From Bacillus thermozeamaize (GTDB lineage: Bacteria > Bacillota > Bacilli > ZCTH02-B2): 64,000 bases of DNA. Made by a program: the position numbers and the translations under genes. Below are positions 35,762-43,502 of the stretch, piece by piece. Where the stretch lies: positions 1-64,000 of the forward strand of contig LZRT01000121.1 of the NCBI GenBank assembly GCA_002159075.1, written 5' to 3'. Under the pieces are notes generated by a model that was not told where the DNA came from, did no database searches, and saw nothing but the letters and a program-made list of their open reading frames with translations. Each line of letters opens with the position of its first letter. Positions within the stretch are counted from its first letter, which is position 1.

Positions 35762-36361
35762 TTAACGCGAATAGAACTCGACAATCAGGGTTTCATTGAT
35801 TTCAGAGGGCAATTCGCTGCGTTCCGGAAGCCGCAGGTAGGTTCCTTCCATGGTTTGTTCATTGTAGCTCAGGTAATCAGGCAGGTATGCCCGATCTTCC
35901 AGGGCCTCCTTGACAACGGCCAAGTTGCGGCTTTTTTCACGCAGGCCGATGACATCGCCCGGCTTGACAAGATAAGAAGGGATGTCCACCTTTTGGCCGT
36001 TTACCGTGACATGTCCGTGGTTGACCAATTGGCGCGCTCCTGCGCGGCTATGTGCAAATCCCAGGCGGTAGACCAAGTTGTCCAGGCGGGACTCCAATAG
36101 GATCATGAAGTTCTCGCCGACGACGCCAGGCATCCTGCTGGCACGGCGGAAGAGGTTCCTGAATTGCCTTTCGCTCAGGCCGTACATATGGCGCAGCTTC
36201 TGTTTTTCTTGCAGCTGCAAGCCGTATCCGCTCAACTTCCGGCGTTGGGTCCTGCCATGCTGGCCGGGAGGATAGGGACGCTTCAACTCTTTGCCTGTAC
36301 CGCTCAATGAAATGCCAAGACGGCGGCTTAGCTTATATTTTGGCCCTGTATAGCGTGACAT
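35762..36361 (-). CDS. rpsD: 30S ribosomal protein S4
   Basis: A 199-residue S4 protein, full length: N-terminal [18 protein letters not shown] motif in [12 protein letters not shown], then the S4 RNA-binding domain [32 protein letters not shown]4 nucleates assembly of the 30S body by binding 16S rRNA. It lacks the zinc-binding Cys set, so it is the C-minus form. As in other Bacillales it stands alone away from the alpha operon, behind a long leader where S4 can repress its own synthesis. Confidence 0.97.
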   Translation of the reverse strand: MSRYTGPKYKLSRRLGISLSGTGKELKRPYPPGQHGRTQRRKLSGYGLQLQEKQKLRHMYGLSERQFRNLFRRASRMPGVVGENFMILLESRLDNLVYRLGFAHSRAGARQLVNHGHVTVNGQKVDIPSYLVKPGDVIGLREKSRNLAVVKEALEDRAYLPDYLSYNEQTMEGTYLRLPERSELPSEINETLIVEFYSR

Positions 36362-36540
36362 GGATTGGACTGCTCCTTTCGTGTTCCAGTTCTGTTTTCA
36401 CGATCACCGCTGAAAACGAATGAAAACAAAAACAAGAAAACCGATGCCTTCGTGCGTCTTTCATGGATATTCAGCCGCTGCCATGAAAGCAAGGCACCAG
36501 AGGGTGGGTTTTCCGTATTCCTATCCTGAAAAATACACTG
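36362..36540 (-). promoter_or_regulatory. probable S4 autoregulatory leader of rpsD
   Basis: About 178 bases of transcribed leader separate the rpsD promoter from its ATG with no coding frame of note. Bacillales rpsD genes have a structured leader bound by S4 in this position. I did not fold it; the call rests on position and length. Inverted pieces such as CATGAAAG and CTTTCATG inside it can pair. Confidence 0.55.
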
Positions 36541-36545
36541 AAAAT

Positions 36546-36573
36546 ATTATACGAGGTCGAGTGGTAAAGTCAA
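36546..36573 (-). promoter_or_regulatory. sigma-A promoter of rpsD
   Basis: On the minus strand: TTGACT (36568-36573), 16-base spacer, TATAAT (36546-36551). Confidence 0.85.
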
Positions 36574-36677
36574 GTAAAAAGCGCAAACCGTCGGATATCT
36601 TCTCCTCGCCGAAAAAAATATGATGAGGTATAATGAATAATAAAAAATAGTATATCATCATGAAAGACGTCCAATGG

Positions 36678-36687
36678 TGAACGTTCA
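36678..36687. promoter_or_regulatory. TGAACRTTCR box 1, upstream of the phosphatase gene
   Basis: A perfect ten-base palindrome TGAACGTTCA, 49 bases before the start at 36737. Similar boxes precede the next two transcription units (37390 and 38561). Confidence 0.5.
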
Positions 36688-36736
36688 TCGACTGTTTGAT
36701 GGACGATGATTGACAAATGAAAAGAGGGTTTCGACA

Positions 36737-37330
36737 TTGGGAAAAACGACTGTCTATCTTATCCGGCATGGCCAGACGGACTGGAACGTGGAACGCAGGT
36801 TGCAAGGACACTTGGATGTTCCGCTGAACCAGGTTGGGATTCGCCAAGCGGAGAAAGTTGCGAAACGCTTTGAACCAGATTCCCTGGATGCCATTTATTC
36901 CAGTGATTTGCGGCGGGCGAGGATGACCGCGGAGATCATCGCCGCGCCCCACCGCCTGACGGTATGGCTCCATCAAGGGTTGCGGGAAAGGGGTTATGGC
37001 CCCTTTGAAGGAAAGCGGTGGGATGAGATTCCCGAATTTCATGCGGGTTTCCGCTCCGATCTGTTGACCGCCGAAGGTGTTGAAAGCTGGCGGCAAATGC
37101 AGCAGCGCGCGGTGAAGGCGTTGGAAGAAATCATTTCCCGTCATCTGGGACAGCGGGTTGCTGTGGTGACCCACGGAGGGACGATCAATGCCATCCTTTC
37201 CTATTTAGAAGGTCATGCAGAGCCGCGTTACAGAATCGCCAACACATCCGTCACATGTCTAACCTGCGGTGCGGAAGAGTGGACGATCTCCTGGATCAAT
37301 GACGCATCGCATTGGGATGAAGTGTCTTAG
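36737..37330 (+). CDS. histidine phosphatase family protein
   Basis: A 197-residue member of the phosphoglycerate-mutase-like histidine phosphatase superfamily. The catalytic LIRHGQTDWN is at the start (phospho-His), SDLRRARMTAEI carries the second Arg, RGYGPFEGK the Glu and VTHGGTI the second His. Start is TTG 36737 behind GAGGG; upstream codons in the frame lack a ribosome site. Such proteins include PhoE-type broad phosphatases and alpha-ribazole phosphatase; no cobalamin genes are near, so a general phosphatase is more likely. Confidence 0.92.
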   Translation: MGKTTVYLIRHGQTDWNVERRLQGHLDVPLNQVGIRQAEKVAKRFEPDSLDAIYSSDLRRARMTAEIIAAPHRLTVWLHQGLRERGYGPFEGKRWDEIPEFHAGFRSDLLTAEGVESWRQMQQRAVKALEEIISRHLGQRVAVVTHGGTINAILSYLEGHAEPRYRIANTSVTCLTCGAEEWTISWINDASHWDEVS

Positions 37331-37389
37331 AACCATGCATCCTTCTTTGTTGGTTCACATCCATTTTTCATTTTTGGCGCATGGCTGAG

Positions 37390-37399
37390 TGAACATTCA
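37390..37399. promoter_or_regulatory. TGAACRTTCR box 2, upstream of the second MBL gene
   Basis: TGAACATTCA; with flanks it reads TGAGTGAACATTCAGTC, which agrees with the reverse complement of box 3 and its flank at 14 of 17 positions. Confidence 0.5.
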
Positions 37400-37433
37400 G
37401 TCGGAACAGGTAGATGGTATAGGGGGGATGACC

Positions 37434-38432
37434 ATGGGGACGAAACTGGCCCCTGATTTGAATATTGAACAGGTGATACAGATTGAACTGCCGACGCGGT
37501 TTGCGGTAGGCCCAGTCAATGTTTACCTGATTCAATCGGAAAAACTGACGTTGGTCGACACCAGTCCCAAGCATGAGGAGAACTGGGAGCTCCTGAATCA
37601 GGCCCTGCGGGAACACGGATACAGCATCCAGGACATTGAGCAAGTGGTTTTGACCCATCATCATGCCGATCATGTCGGCTTGTTGGAGCGGATTTTGGAA
37701 GCCAATCCAGTGCCCGTGTACGGGCATCCCAACTGCCGTCCATGGATTCGTCAAGATCCGGAATTTTACCAATGGCATCAGGCGTTTTTCGCCAAGTTCT
37801 ATCAGGAGTTGGGCGTTCCCTTCAAGCTGTTGAGAGAATTCCAGGCTTTTCAGAAAGTCATGGAAAAGGTTTCATGCCGGGCTGATTTGACTGGCGAATT
37901 AATCGAGGGCACGCCGATTCCCGGCCTTCCCGAGTGGCGAATCATCGAAACCAAAGGGCATGCCCAAAGTCACATTTCGTTGTTCCGGGAACGCGACGGA
38001 CTGCTCATCGCAGGGGATCACGTGATTAAACATATTTCATCCAACGCTTTGCTGGAACCGCCGCAGCGGCCTGGCGCACCGCGTGTCAAGCCGTTGCTCC
38101 AATACATGGAAAATCTCCGCAAGTGTGCCGAGCTGCCGGTGACGTTGACCTTATCCGGGCATGGTCAAGCGGTTAAAGACTTGCCTGCCCTGGTTGAGCA
38201 GCGCCTGGAAAAGATAGAGGAACGTGCGGGGAGAATTAAAGAAATCCTGGCGGAAGGAGCGGAAACAGCCTTCGAAGTGGTACAGGCGCTCTTCCCCGAT
38301 AAGTACGAAAAGGAGATTGGCTTGACCGTATCGGAAGTGGTAGGTCATCTCGATTTGTTATTGGCGCGTGGTGAGATCCGGGAAGAAAAGAAAAACGGCA
38401 TCCTGATTTATCGTCTTGCAGAGGATGTCTGA
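37434..38432 (+). CDS. MBL-fold metallo-hydrolase (second copy)
   Basis: A 332-residue paralog of the hydrolase at 404-1390. It has VDTSP, the zinc motif HHHADH followed by VGLLERILEANPVPVYGHPN, AGDHV and SGHG, and the same C-terminal winged-helix-like tail. The ATG at 37434 lies seven bases after GGGGGG; the one at 37428 is inside the ribosome site. In the first copy the VDT motif is followed by GH, here by SP. It sits between a phosphatase and ilvE and is preceded by a TGAACRTTCR box. Substrate unknown. Confidence 0.88.
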   Translation: MGTKLAPDLNIEQVIQIELPTRFAVGPVNVYLIQSEKLTLVDTSPKHEENWELLNQALREHGYSIQDIEQVVLTHHHADHVGLLERILEANPVPVYGHPNCRPWIRQDPEFYQWHQAFFAKFYQELGVPFKLLREFQAFQKVMEKVSCRADLTGELIEGTPIPGLPEWRIIETKGHAQSHISLFRERDGLLIAGDHVIKHISSNALLEPPQRPGAPRVKPLLQYMENLRKCAELPVTLTLSGHGQAVKDLPALVEQRLEKIEERAGRIKEILAEGAETAFEVVQALFPDKYEKEIGLTVSEVVGHLDLLLARGEIREEKKNGILIYRLAEDV

Positions 38433-38502
38433 AACGGCTTGCCTGAATTCAAAACGGCTTGTCTGATTCGATTGGATATTTTTGCAAAAAATGGAAGTTA
38501 CC

Positions 38503-38570
38503 TTGACAAAGCCCGGTTGGCACGCCTAAAATACTATTATATATTAGATTGTTAAATGATTGAACGTTCG
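38503..38570 (+). promoter_or_regulatory. ilvE promoter with TGAACRTTCR box 3
   Basis: TTGACA (38503-38508), 18-base spacer, TAAAAT (38527-38532). TGAACGTTCG (38561-38570) lies about 30 bases after the -10 and could act as a roadblock operator. Flank CTCA after it makes the longer dyad shared with box 2. Confidence 0.65.
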
Positions 38571-38607
38571 CTCAGTATGAACGGGTAGATTGAGGGAGGG
38601 GCATGCA

Positions 38608-39495
38608 GTGCCATCTGAAGAGATGTGGATTTATTTGAACGGAGAATTTGTTCCCAAAAACGAAGCAAAAGTTTCGGTATTTGATCACGGATTTTTATAC
38701 GGGGATGGCATTTTTGAGGGGATTCGGTGTTATCAAGGGAATGTATTCCGGCTGGATGATCACTTGAAGCGGCTGTACGAATCCGCCCTTTCAATCATGC
38801 TGGAGATTCCCTTGAGCTATGAGGAGATGAAGGAAGCGGTACTGGAGACCGTTCGGAAAAACCGGTTGCAGGATGCATATATCCGGCTGATCGTCTCTCG
38901 TGGCGAGGGAGATTTGGGTCTGGATCCGAGGAGTTGCCCACAGGCGCAGGTCATCATCATCGCGGGACAAATCAAATTGTATCCGCAAGAGCTTTATGAT
39001 AACGGGATGGAAGTGGTCACCATTCCCACGCGGCGCAATGTCCCCGATGCCTTGAACCCGAAAATCAAGTCACTGAACTACTTGAACAACATTTTAGCCA
39101 AAATCGAGGCCACCAGGGCCGGCGTCATGGAAGCCCTGATGCTCAATACGGAAGGATATGTCTGTGAATGCACGGGTGACAATATTTTCATCGTAAAAAA
39201 TGGCCGGGTGATTACCCCGCCTACCTATCTCGGGGCCCTGGATGGAATCACGCGGAGAGTGATCATGGATATTTGCAGGGATCAGGGGATCGAATGTGCA
39301 GAAGAGCCCTTTACGCGTCATGATGTGTTTGTGGCGGATGAGTGTTTCCTGACGGGCACGGCTGCCGAAGTGATCCCGGTGACAAAGCTGGATGGTCGCA
39401 AAATCGGCACTGGTATGCCTGGACCTCTGACGAAGCAGTTGATCGCTGAGTTTCGCAAACGGGTTACGGTTGAAGGGACACCAGTCTACCCGTAA
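38608..39495 (+). CDS. ilvE: branched-chain amino acid aminotransferase
   Basis: A 295-residue fold-type IV PLP enzyme that interconverts Leu/Ile/Val and their 2-oxo acids. Seen: FDHGFLYGDGIFEGIRCY, PLP lysine K154 in NPKIKSLNYLNN, the phosphate-binding DGITRRVIMDI and a late ECFLTGTAAEV. GTG start at 38608, seven bases after GGGAGGGG. D-amino acid aminotransferase-like relatives differ in the DG-IFEG region, so IlvE is favoured. It links the branched-chain pool with the 2-oxo acid dehydrogenase genes further on; single-gene unit followed by tRNAs. Confidence 0.93.
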   Translation: MPSEEMWIYLNGEFVPKNEAKVSVFDHGFLYGDGIFEGIRCYQGNVFRLDDHLKRLYESALSIMLEIPLSYEEMKEAVLETVRKNRLQDAYIRLIVSRGEGDLGLDPRSCPQAQVIIIAGQIKLYPQELYDNGMEVVTIPTRRNVPDALNPKIKSLNYLNNILAKIEATRAGVMEALMLNTEGYVCECTGDNIFIVKNGRVITPPTYLGALDGITRRVIMDICRDQGIECAEEPFTRHDVFVADECFLTGTAAEVIPVTKLDGRKIGTGMPGPLTKQLIAEFRKRVTVEGTPVYP

Positions 39496-39545
39496 TCAAC
39501 CCTTGTTGTCATAAACCGGATTGATACGGGCCATGCACGTTTCCA

Positions 39546-39564
39546 GGCCGCCTTGCAGGCGGCC
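39546..39564 (+). terminator. stem-loop after ilvE
   Basis: GGCCGCC (39546-39552) pairs with GGCGGCC (39558-39564). No T run follows, so it may be a processing or pause element instead of a true terminator. Confidence 0.4.
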
Positions 39565-39573
39565 AAAATACCC

Positions 39574-39602
39574 TTGATCCATTTGATTTTACTTGATATA
39601 AT
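39574..39602 (+). promoter_or_regulatory. sigma-A promoter of the tRNA pair
   Basis: TTGATC (39574-39579), 17-base spacer, perfect TATAAT (39597-39602), 20 bases before tRNA-Met. Confidence 0.8.
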
Positions 39603-39622
39603 TTCATGTGTTCTCATGGCGT

Positions 39623-39699
39623 GGCGGTGTAGCTCAGCTGGTCAGAGCGTGCGGTTCATACCCGCGAGGTCGGGGGTTCAAATCCCTCCACCGCTACCA
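39623..39699 (+). tRNA. tRNA-Met (CAT), elongator type
   Basis: A 77-base cloverleaf with encoded CCA. Acceptor GGCGGTG pairs with CACCGCT, the D arm has GCTC-GAGC, the anticodon loop TTCATAC is closed by GCGG/CCGC and the T loop is TTCAAAT. A first G-T pair and lack of three G-C pairs in the anticodon stem argue against initiator tRNA. Confidence 0.96.
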
Positions 39700-39710
39700 T
39701 ACATCATGAT

Positions 39711-39787
39711 GTGCCTGTAGCTCAGCTGGATAGAGCAGCGGCCTTCTAAGCCGCGTGTCGGGGGTTCGAATCCCTCCAGGCATGCCA
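39711..39787 (+). tRNA. tRNA-Arg (TCT)
   Basis: A 77-base cloverleaf with encoded CCA. Acceptor GTGCCTG pairs with CAGGCAT, the anticodon stem is GCGGC/GCCGC with loop CTTCTAA (anticodon TCT, reads AGA) and the T loop is TTCGAAT. It lies 11 bases after tRNA-Met, in one transcript. Confidence 0.96.
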
Positions 39788-39799
39788 TACATACGATGG

Positions 39800-39836
39800 A
39801 ACCACACCTTGCGAGGAGGTGTGGTTTTGTTTTTCG
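39800..39836 (+). terminator. terminator of the tRNA pair
   Basis: AACCACACCT (39800-39809) pairs with AGGTGTGGTT (39817-39826), followed by TTGTTTTT. Confidence 0.9.
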
Positions 39837-39914
39837 CAAAACAAGGCGACTATCCAGTCAATCGGAAGGCGTATGGAATACAATGAGGCAGATTGTCGGA
39901 AAGGAGGTTCAAAC

Positions 39915-40031
39915 ATGAGTTCAGGTGGCGGATATGCAGGCGGGTATGGAGGTGGACATTTCCTCAGCACCCACATCGGGATTATTCTGGTGATCTTCGT
40001 TCTGCTGGCGATTATTGCGGTTCCATGGTAA
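39915..40031 (+). CDS. YjcZ-family sporulation peptide
   Basis: A 38-residue peptide: a Gly/Tyr-rich head (SGGGYAGGYGGG) and one hydrophobic helix with IGIILVIFVLLAIIAV. This is the layout of YjcZ-type small membrane proteins made in sporulating Bacillales. AAGGAGG lies eight bases before the ATG. An upstream frame to 39819 overlaps the tRNA terminator and is not used. It implies an endospore former. Confidence 0.88.
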   Translation: MSSGGGYAGGYGGGHFLSTHIGIILVIFVLLAIIAVPW

Positions 40032-40053
40032 TCACATGATTTTCCAGACCACA

Positions 40054-40122
40054 GGGGCTGTCCCGACGTCATGCCACGAGGGGCGGCTCCTTTTTTTTTT
40101 TGACACAAGAGTGTCGTTTTTT
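40054..40122 (+). terminator. tandem terminators after the YjcZ gene
   Basis: GGGGCTGTCCC (40054-40064) pairs with GGGGCGGCTCC (40080-40090) over 11 pairs with three wobbles and is followed by eleven Ts. Immediately after, GACAC (40102-40106) and GTGTC (40111-40115) form a second small hairpin with GTTTTTT. Confidence 0.85.
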
Positions 40123-40138
40123 GACGCGGTAATGCGAA

Positions 40139-40168
40139 TTGACATCCGGGGAAGGCTTAAACTACAAT
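40139..40168 (+). promoter_or_regulatory. sigma-A promoter of ccdA-resA
   Basis: TTGACA (40139-40144), 18-base spacer, TACAAT (40163-40168). Confidence 0.7.
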
Positions 40169-40271
40169 GTGTAGGAATACTCCAGCTGGTATTCAGAAAA
40201 GGAAATAAACATGTTTCATCATACATAAGTATGGGATATCCAAGCACTGGGGCATCAGAGGAGGACGAAAC

Positions 40272-40991
40272 ATGCTGACCTCGGAAGTAACCATCGGGCT
40301 AGCTTTTTTGGCGGGTGTGCTTTCTTTTGTTTCTCCCTGTATGTTGCCGCTTTATCCGTCTTACCTATCCTACATTACGGGAGTTTCATTGGAGCAGATT
40401 CAGCAGGGAGGGGGAGGGATATGGCGTCAACGGCAGGCCATGCTGCATACCTTGAGCTTCATCGCCGGCTTTTCCGTGATTTTTTTTGCGCTGGGACTGT
40501 CAGCCAGCTTGATTGGCCAGTTGTTTCTCCAGTTTCAGACGTGGCTGCAGATTATCGGCGGTACGGTCATCATTCTGATGGGGCTGTTGATGATGGGCTT
40601 TTTTAGCCCAAGCTGGCTGATGCATGAGCGGCGTTTTCAGTTTCGCAACCGGCCGCTTGGATATATGGGTTCGATGCTGATTGGCGTAGCTTTTGCTGCC
40701 GGGTGGACCCCCTGCATCGGACCGATTCTGACCGCGGTGCTGATGCTCGGAGCGACCAATCCCTCACAAGGCGTATGGATGATCGCGGTGTATGTGCTGG
40801 GATTTTCCCTGCCCTTTTTCCTGATGGCTTTTTTCCTTGGCAAGTTGAGGGGATTGTTGAGGCATTCTCAGATCATGATGCGGGTCGGCGGCGCGGTGAT
40901 GATCCTGGTCGGGATTTTGCTGATGACCGATCAGATGTCGCGGATCACGATTTGGCTCATCCGGCTGTACGGCGGCTTTTCCGGATTTTAA
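40272..40991 (+). CDS. ccdA: cytochrome c biogenesis protein CcdA
   Basis: A 239-residue membrane protein with six predicted segments. The two redox cysteines that shuttle electrons across the membrane are visible in FVSPCMLPLYPSY (Cys23) and GWTPCIGPILTA. CcdA passes reducing power from cytoplasmic thioredoxin to extracytoplasmic thiol-redox proteins for cytochrome c maturation or spore formation. GGAGGACG precedes the ATG. The next gene, 34 bases on, encodes a membrane-anchored thioredoxin that is its likely partner. Confidence 0.94.
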   Translation: MLTSEVTIGLAFLAGVLSFVSPCMLPLYPSYLSYITGVSLEQIQQGGGGIWRQRQAMLHTLSFIAGFSVIFFALGLSASLIGQLFLQFQTWLQIIGGTVIILMGLLMMGFFSPSWLMHERRFQFRNRPLGYMGSMLIGVAFAAGWTPCIGPILTAVLMLGATNPSQGVWMIAVYVLGFSLPFFLMAFFLGKLRGLLRHSQIMMRVGGAVMILVGILLMTDQMSRITIWLIRLYGGFSGF

Positions 40992-41025
40992 ATGTCGGAG
41001 CGACTTCAAGCAAGGAGGAGTGTGT

Positions 41026-41760
41026 GTGAAGTGGTGGCAAGGACTGGTGCTGCTGGGCTTGGCGGTGGCCGTTATTTGGGTGGCCGGCGAACGGCTCCAG
41101 TCTGACGAAGCCGAGCGCCAAAAATTTTCCCAAGCCCCTGCCAGTGAAGCATCTCGCCAAGAACGTTCGGATGAGGCGCAGGGAAAGACCAATGCGCAAG
41201 GTGAGACGGAGATGCCCTCCTCTGACCGGATACAGGAAGGGGAGGGGGTAAAGCTGGAACTGGGCGAGGTGGACACGCAATTGCCAAGGGATGCTGCTGG
41301 GGCCGAAGAAGGACTGGCCGTCGGCAGGCAAGCGCCTGATTTTAGGCTGCTGGGAATGGATGGTCAAACGTATCAATTGCGTGATTTGCGAGGAAAGAAA
41401 CCGGTCGTGGTGAATTTCTGGGCCTCCTGGTGCCCGCCCTGTGAGCTGGAGGCGCCCGACTTGGTATATTTGTACGGAAAATACAAGGAACAAGTGGAAA
41501 TCTTTGCGGTCAACTTGACAGTCCGGGATACGCTGGAGGATGCCCAGGCGTTTGCCCGGCGTTATGGCTTTGAGTTCCCGATTTTGTTGGATCAGAAAGG
41601 AAACGTGGCGCGAGCCTACCAGGTGTTGTCGATTCCGACCTCCTATTTTATTGACAAGGAAGGGGTTATCCGGCACAAGTTGATCGGGGTCACGACGCGG
41701 GGGCGGCTGGAGGCCATGTTTCAGAAGTTGATTCATGAAAAAAAGGAGCATGAACCATGA
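41026..41760 (+). CDS. membrane-anchored thiol-disulfide oxidoreductase (ResA/StoA-like)
   Basis: A 244-residue protein: N-terminal membrane anchor (about 4-20), a charged and flexible linker of some 75 residues (Glu/Gln/Ser-rich), then a thioredoxin fold with RQAPDFRLLGMDG, active site WCPPC in FWASWCPPCELEAP and cis-Pro loop IPTSYFIDKEG. It reduces disulfides outside the membrane, for example in apocytochrome c, using electrons from CcdA. GTG start at 41026 after AAGGAGG. The linker is longer than in Bacillus subtilis ResA. A terminator follows at once. Confidence 0.92.
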   Translation: MKWWQGLVLLGLAVAVIWVAGERLQSDEAERQKFSQAPASEASRQERSDEAQGKTNAQGETEMPSSDRIQEGEGVKLELGEVDTQLPRDAAGAEEGLAVGRQAPDFRLLGMDGQTYQLRDLRGKKPVVVNFWASWCPPCELEAPDLVYLYGKYKEQVEIFAVNLTVRDTLEDAQAFARRYGFEFPILLDQKGNVARAYQVLSIPTSYFIDKEGVIRHKLIGVTTRGRLEAMFQKLIHEKKEHEP

Positions 41761-41765
41761 ACCGT

Positions 41766-41790
41766 GGAAGGTCATACACCTTCCTTTTTG
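41766..41790 (+). terminator. terminator of ccdA-resA
   Basis: GGAAGGT (41766-41772) pairs with ACCTTCC (41778-41784), followed by TTTTTG. Confidence 0.85.
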
Positions 41791-41865
41791 TTTTCCTGCT
41801 TTGTTTTTGTTTACAATTAAGAGAAAGATGCGGATTGATGTAAAATAAAAACAAAGGAGGGGCTC

Positions 41866-42160
41866 ATGCAAAAGATCAAAGAGACGGTGCTGGAAGTCGG
41901 CTCGGCCATTCTGCCGGTGACCGTCGTGAAAACCCTGTTGAAGTTTACGTTGATCGGCCTGCCGGTTGAGGTGTTTATGAAATTTTTGATTGGCCAAACG
42001 TTCTGCTTCCGACAGCTTCGGACTGGTTATCATGGAAGCGGCGCAGCTCCATCAGCCGGGAAAAGGGATTGCCTTTATCCTCCCGGTGGAGCGGGTGTTC
42101 GGCATCAACCATGGGTTGAACCAGGAGATCCAGGAAAAACTTTCAAAACGCCGCCCCTGA
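41866..42160 (+). pseudogene. deletion scar joining a DUF1538 permease start to a P-II-like protein end
   Basis: A good ribosome site (AAAGGAGG) and ATG start a frame whose first ~43 residues (KIKETVLEVGSAILPVTVV through VEVFMKFLIG) look like the N-terminus of a DUF1538 membrane protein. At about 41995 the similarity ends. From 42008 a different frame reads SDSFGLVIMEAAQLHQPGKG then AFILPVERVFGINHGL and stops at 42160; this resembles the C-terminal end of the P-II-like regulator usually encoded beside DUF1538 genes. The middle of both genes, well over a kilobase in intact loci, is missing. The original frame runs on into nonsense to 42186. It overlaps the end of the convergent MFS gene. Confidence 0.65.
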
Positions 42161-43366
42161 GGTTTTCTTTTTATTCACGGTGGTAAAAAACAGGTAACCG
42201 ATGATGGACAGGACGACCGAGCCGGCGCCGATCAGATAGATCCCGCTGTAGCCGATGATGGGTGCTATAAGTCCGAAAAAGATGGCGCCAAGGCCTATCC
42301 CCAAGTCAAAGCTGGAGAAAAAAGTGGCGTTGGCCATTCCCTTGCGTTCGGGCGGCGCATGTTGTACCGCCCAGGCTTGCATGGCCGGTTGGATGGTGCC
42401 AAAGCCGGCGCCATAGAGCATGGAGGCGAACAGCAGCATCCACGTGTGGTTCATCCAGGCCAGAAACAGCATCGCGATGATGATCAGGAGGGTTCCGGGG
42501 ATGAATACGGCCCGGTGCCCCTTGAGGTCATACAGTTTTCCCGCCAGGGGACGGGTGACCATCAGGGTGATGGCATAGAGGACGAAGTACCACTGAATGC
42601 CAGCGATTCCTTTTTCCGTAGCGTAAATGGGCAGGAAGGTGGAGATGCCTCCGAATGTCACTGTGATGAACAGGGTGAGCGTGGCCGGAACCAGGGCTGT
42701 TTTTTCGACAATGTCCCAGGCGAATCTTGTTGCCGCCGCAGAGGCGGCCTGGATACGGCCGGACGGTGACGGCAGGGGCTGAAAGCGGATGCTGGCGGCC
42801 AAGCCCAGTGCGCCCAATCCCAAAAGGGCAGACAGCAGGAAAAGGACCGGAAAGTGGTGCCAGCCGACAATGGCAAGTCCTAGTGCCGGCCCGACGGTCA
42901 TCGCCAGGTTGATCGACAGGCCGTAGTAGCCCAACCCTTCGCCGCGGCGTCGCGGCGGGATCAAGTCGGTGGCCACGGTTCCAGATGCGGTGGTGGAAAG
43001 CCCCCAACCGACTCCCTGGACCATACGCATCAGGAGGAGCAGGAACAAATGGCCAACAAAGGCAAAAGAGCTGACGGAGAGGACCAATAGCCCCATTCCT
43101 GCCAGCAGGATGGGCTTTCTGCCGCGGATGTCAATCGCATGTCCCGCATAGGGACGGATCAGCAACGCGGAAAAGGTGAAACTGCCCACCACCCAGCCGA
43201 TGAGCCAGTCGCTGCCGCCCAACTCCCGAACGTAGAGAGGCAGTGTGGGAATCAACATCTGAAAGCCGAGAAATGACAGAAAATTGGCGGTAAAGATTAA
43301 CGTAAAATCCCGTGTCCATATCTTTTCTTCCAAGCCGCTCTCCTCCCTTGGCACCTTGACGCTCAT
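42143..43366 (-). CDS. MFS transporter
   Basis: A 407-residue major facilitator with 12 hydrophobic segments, YAGHAIDIRGRKPILL in the segment 2-3 loop and DLIPPRRRGEGLGYYGLSINLAM in segment 4-5, a pattern of DHA1-type multidrug carriers. The ATG at 43366 follows GAGGG by six bases; the frame continues upstream to 43537 but with no initiation site. It is divergent from the DinG-type helicase gene. Substrate not predictable. Confidence 0.9.
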   Translation of the reverse strand: MSVKVPREESGLEEKIWTRDFTLIFTANFLSFLGFQMLIPTLPLYVRELGGSDWLIGWVVGSFTFSALLIRPYAGHAIDIRGRKPILLAGMGLLVLSVSSFAFVGHLFLLLLMRMVQGVGWGLSTTASGTVATDLIPPRRRGEGLGYYGLSINLAMTVGPALGLAIVGWHHFPVLFLLSALLGLGALGLAASIRFQPLPSPSGRIQAASAAATRFAWDIVEKTALVPATLTLFITVTFGGISTFLPIYATEKGIAGIQWYFVLYAITLMVTRPLAGKLYDLKGHRAVFIPGTLLIIIAMLFLAWMNHTWMLLFASMLYGAGFGTIQPAMQAWAVQHAPPERKGMANATFFSSFDLGIGLGAIFFGLIAPIIGYSGIYLIGAGSVVLSIIGYLFFTTVNKKKTSGAAF

Positions 43367-43502
43367 TGCAAGCCCTCGAAACGAAGCCATTCGTTGAACC
43401 TGGCAATTTTTTCGATGCGCGAAATATCGCCATATAAATATTATCTTTTCAGTCAGAAAGAAGCAAATGATGAGTACAAAGAAAAAACGTGTTACAATAG
43501 GA

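Noticed and set aside
36420-36623. Short rightward frame (67 residues) upstream of rpsD
   Set aside because: It lies across the rpsD leader and promoter on the opposite strand and has no ribosome site.
38433-38470. Imperfect repeat of AAACGGCTTGYCTGA after the second MBL gene
   Set aside because: Two short near-copies about 23 bases apart without pairing or promoter features; kept as probable slippage noise.
39623-39699. tRNA-Met as initiator or as tRNA-Ile with modified CAT anticodon
   Set aside because: Acceptor and anticodon stems match the Bacillales elongator tRNA-Met pattern; the initiator's three G-C pairs and the Ile2 pattern are missing.
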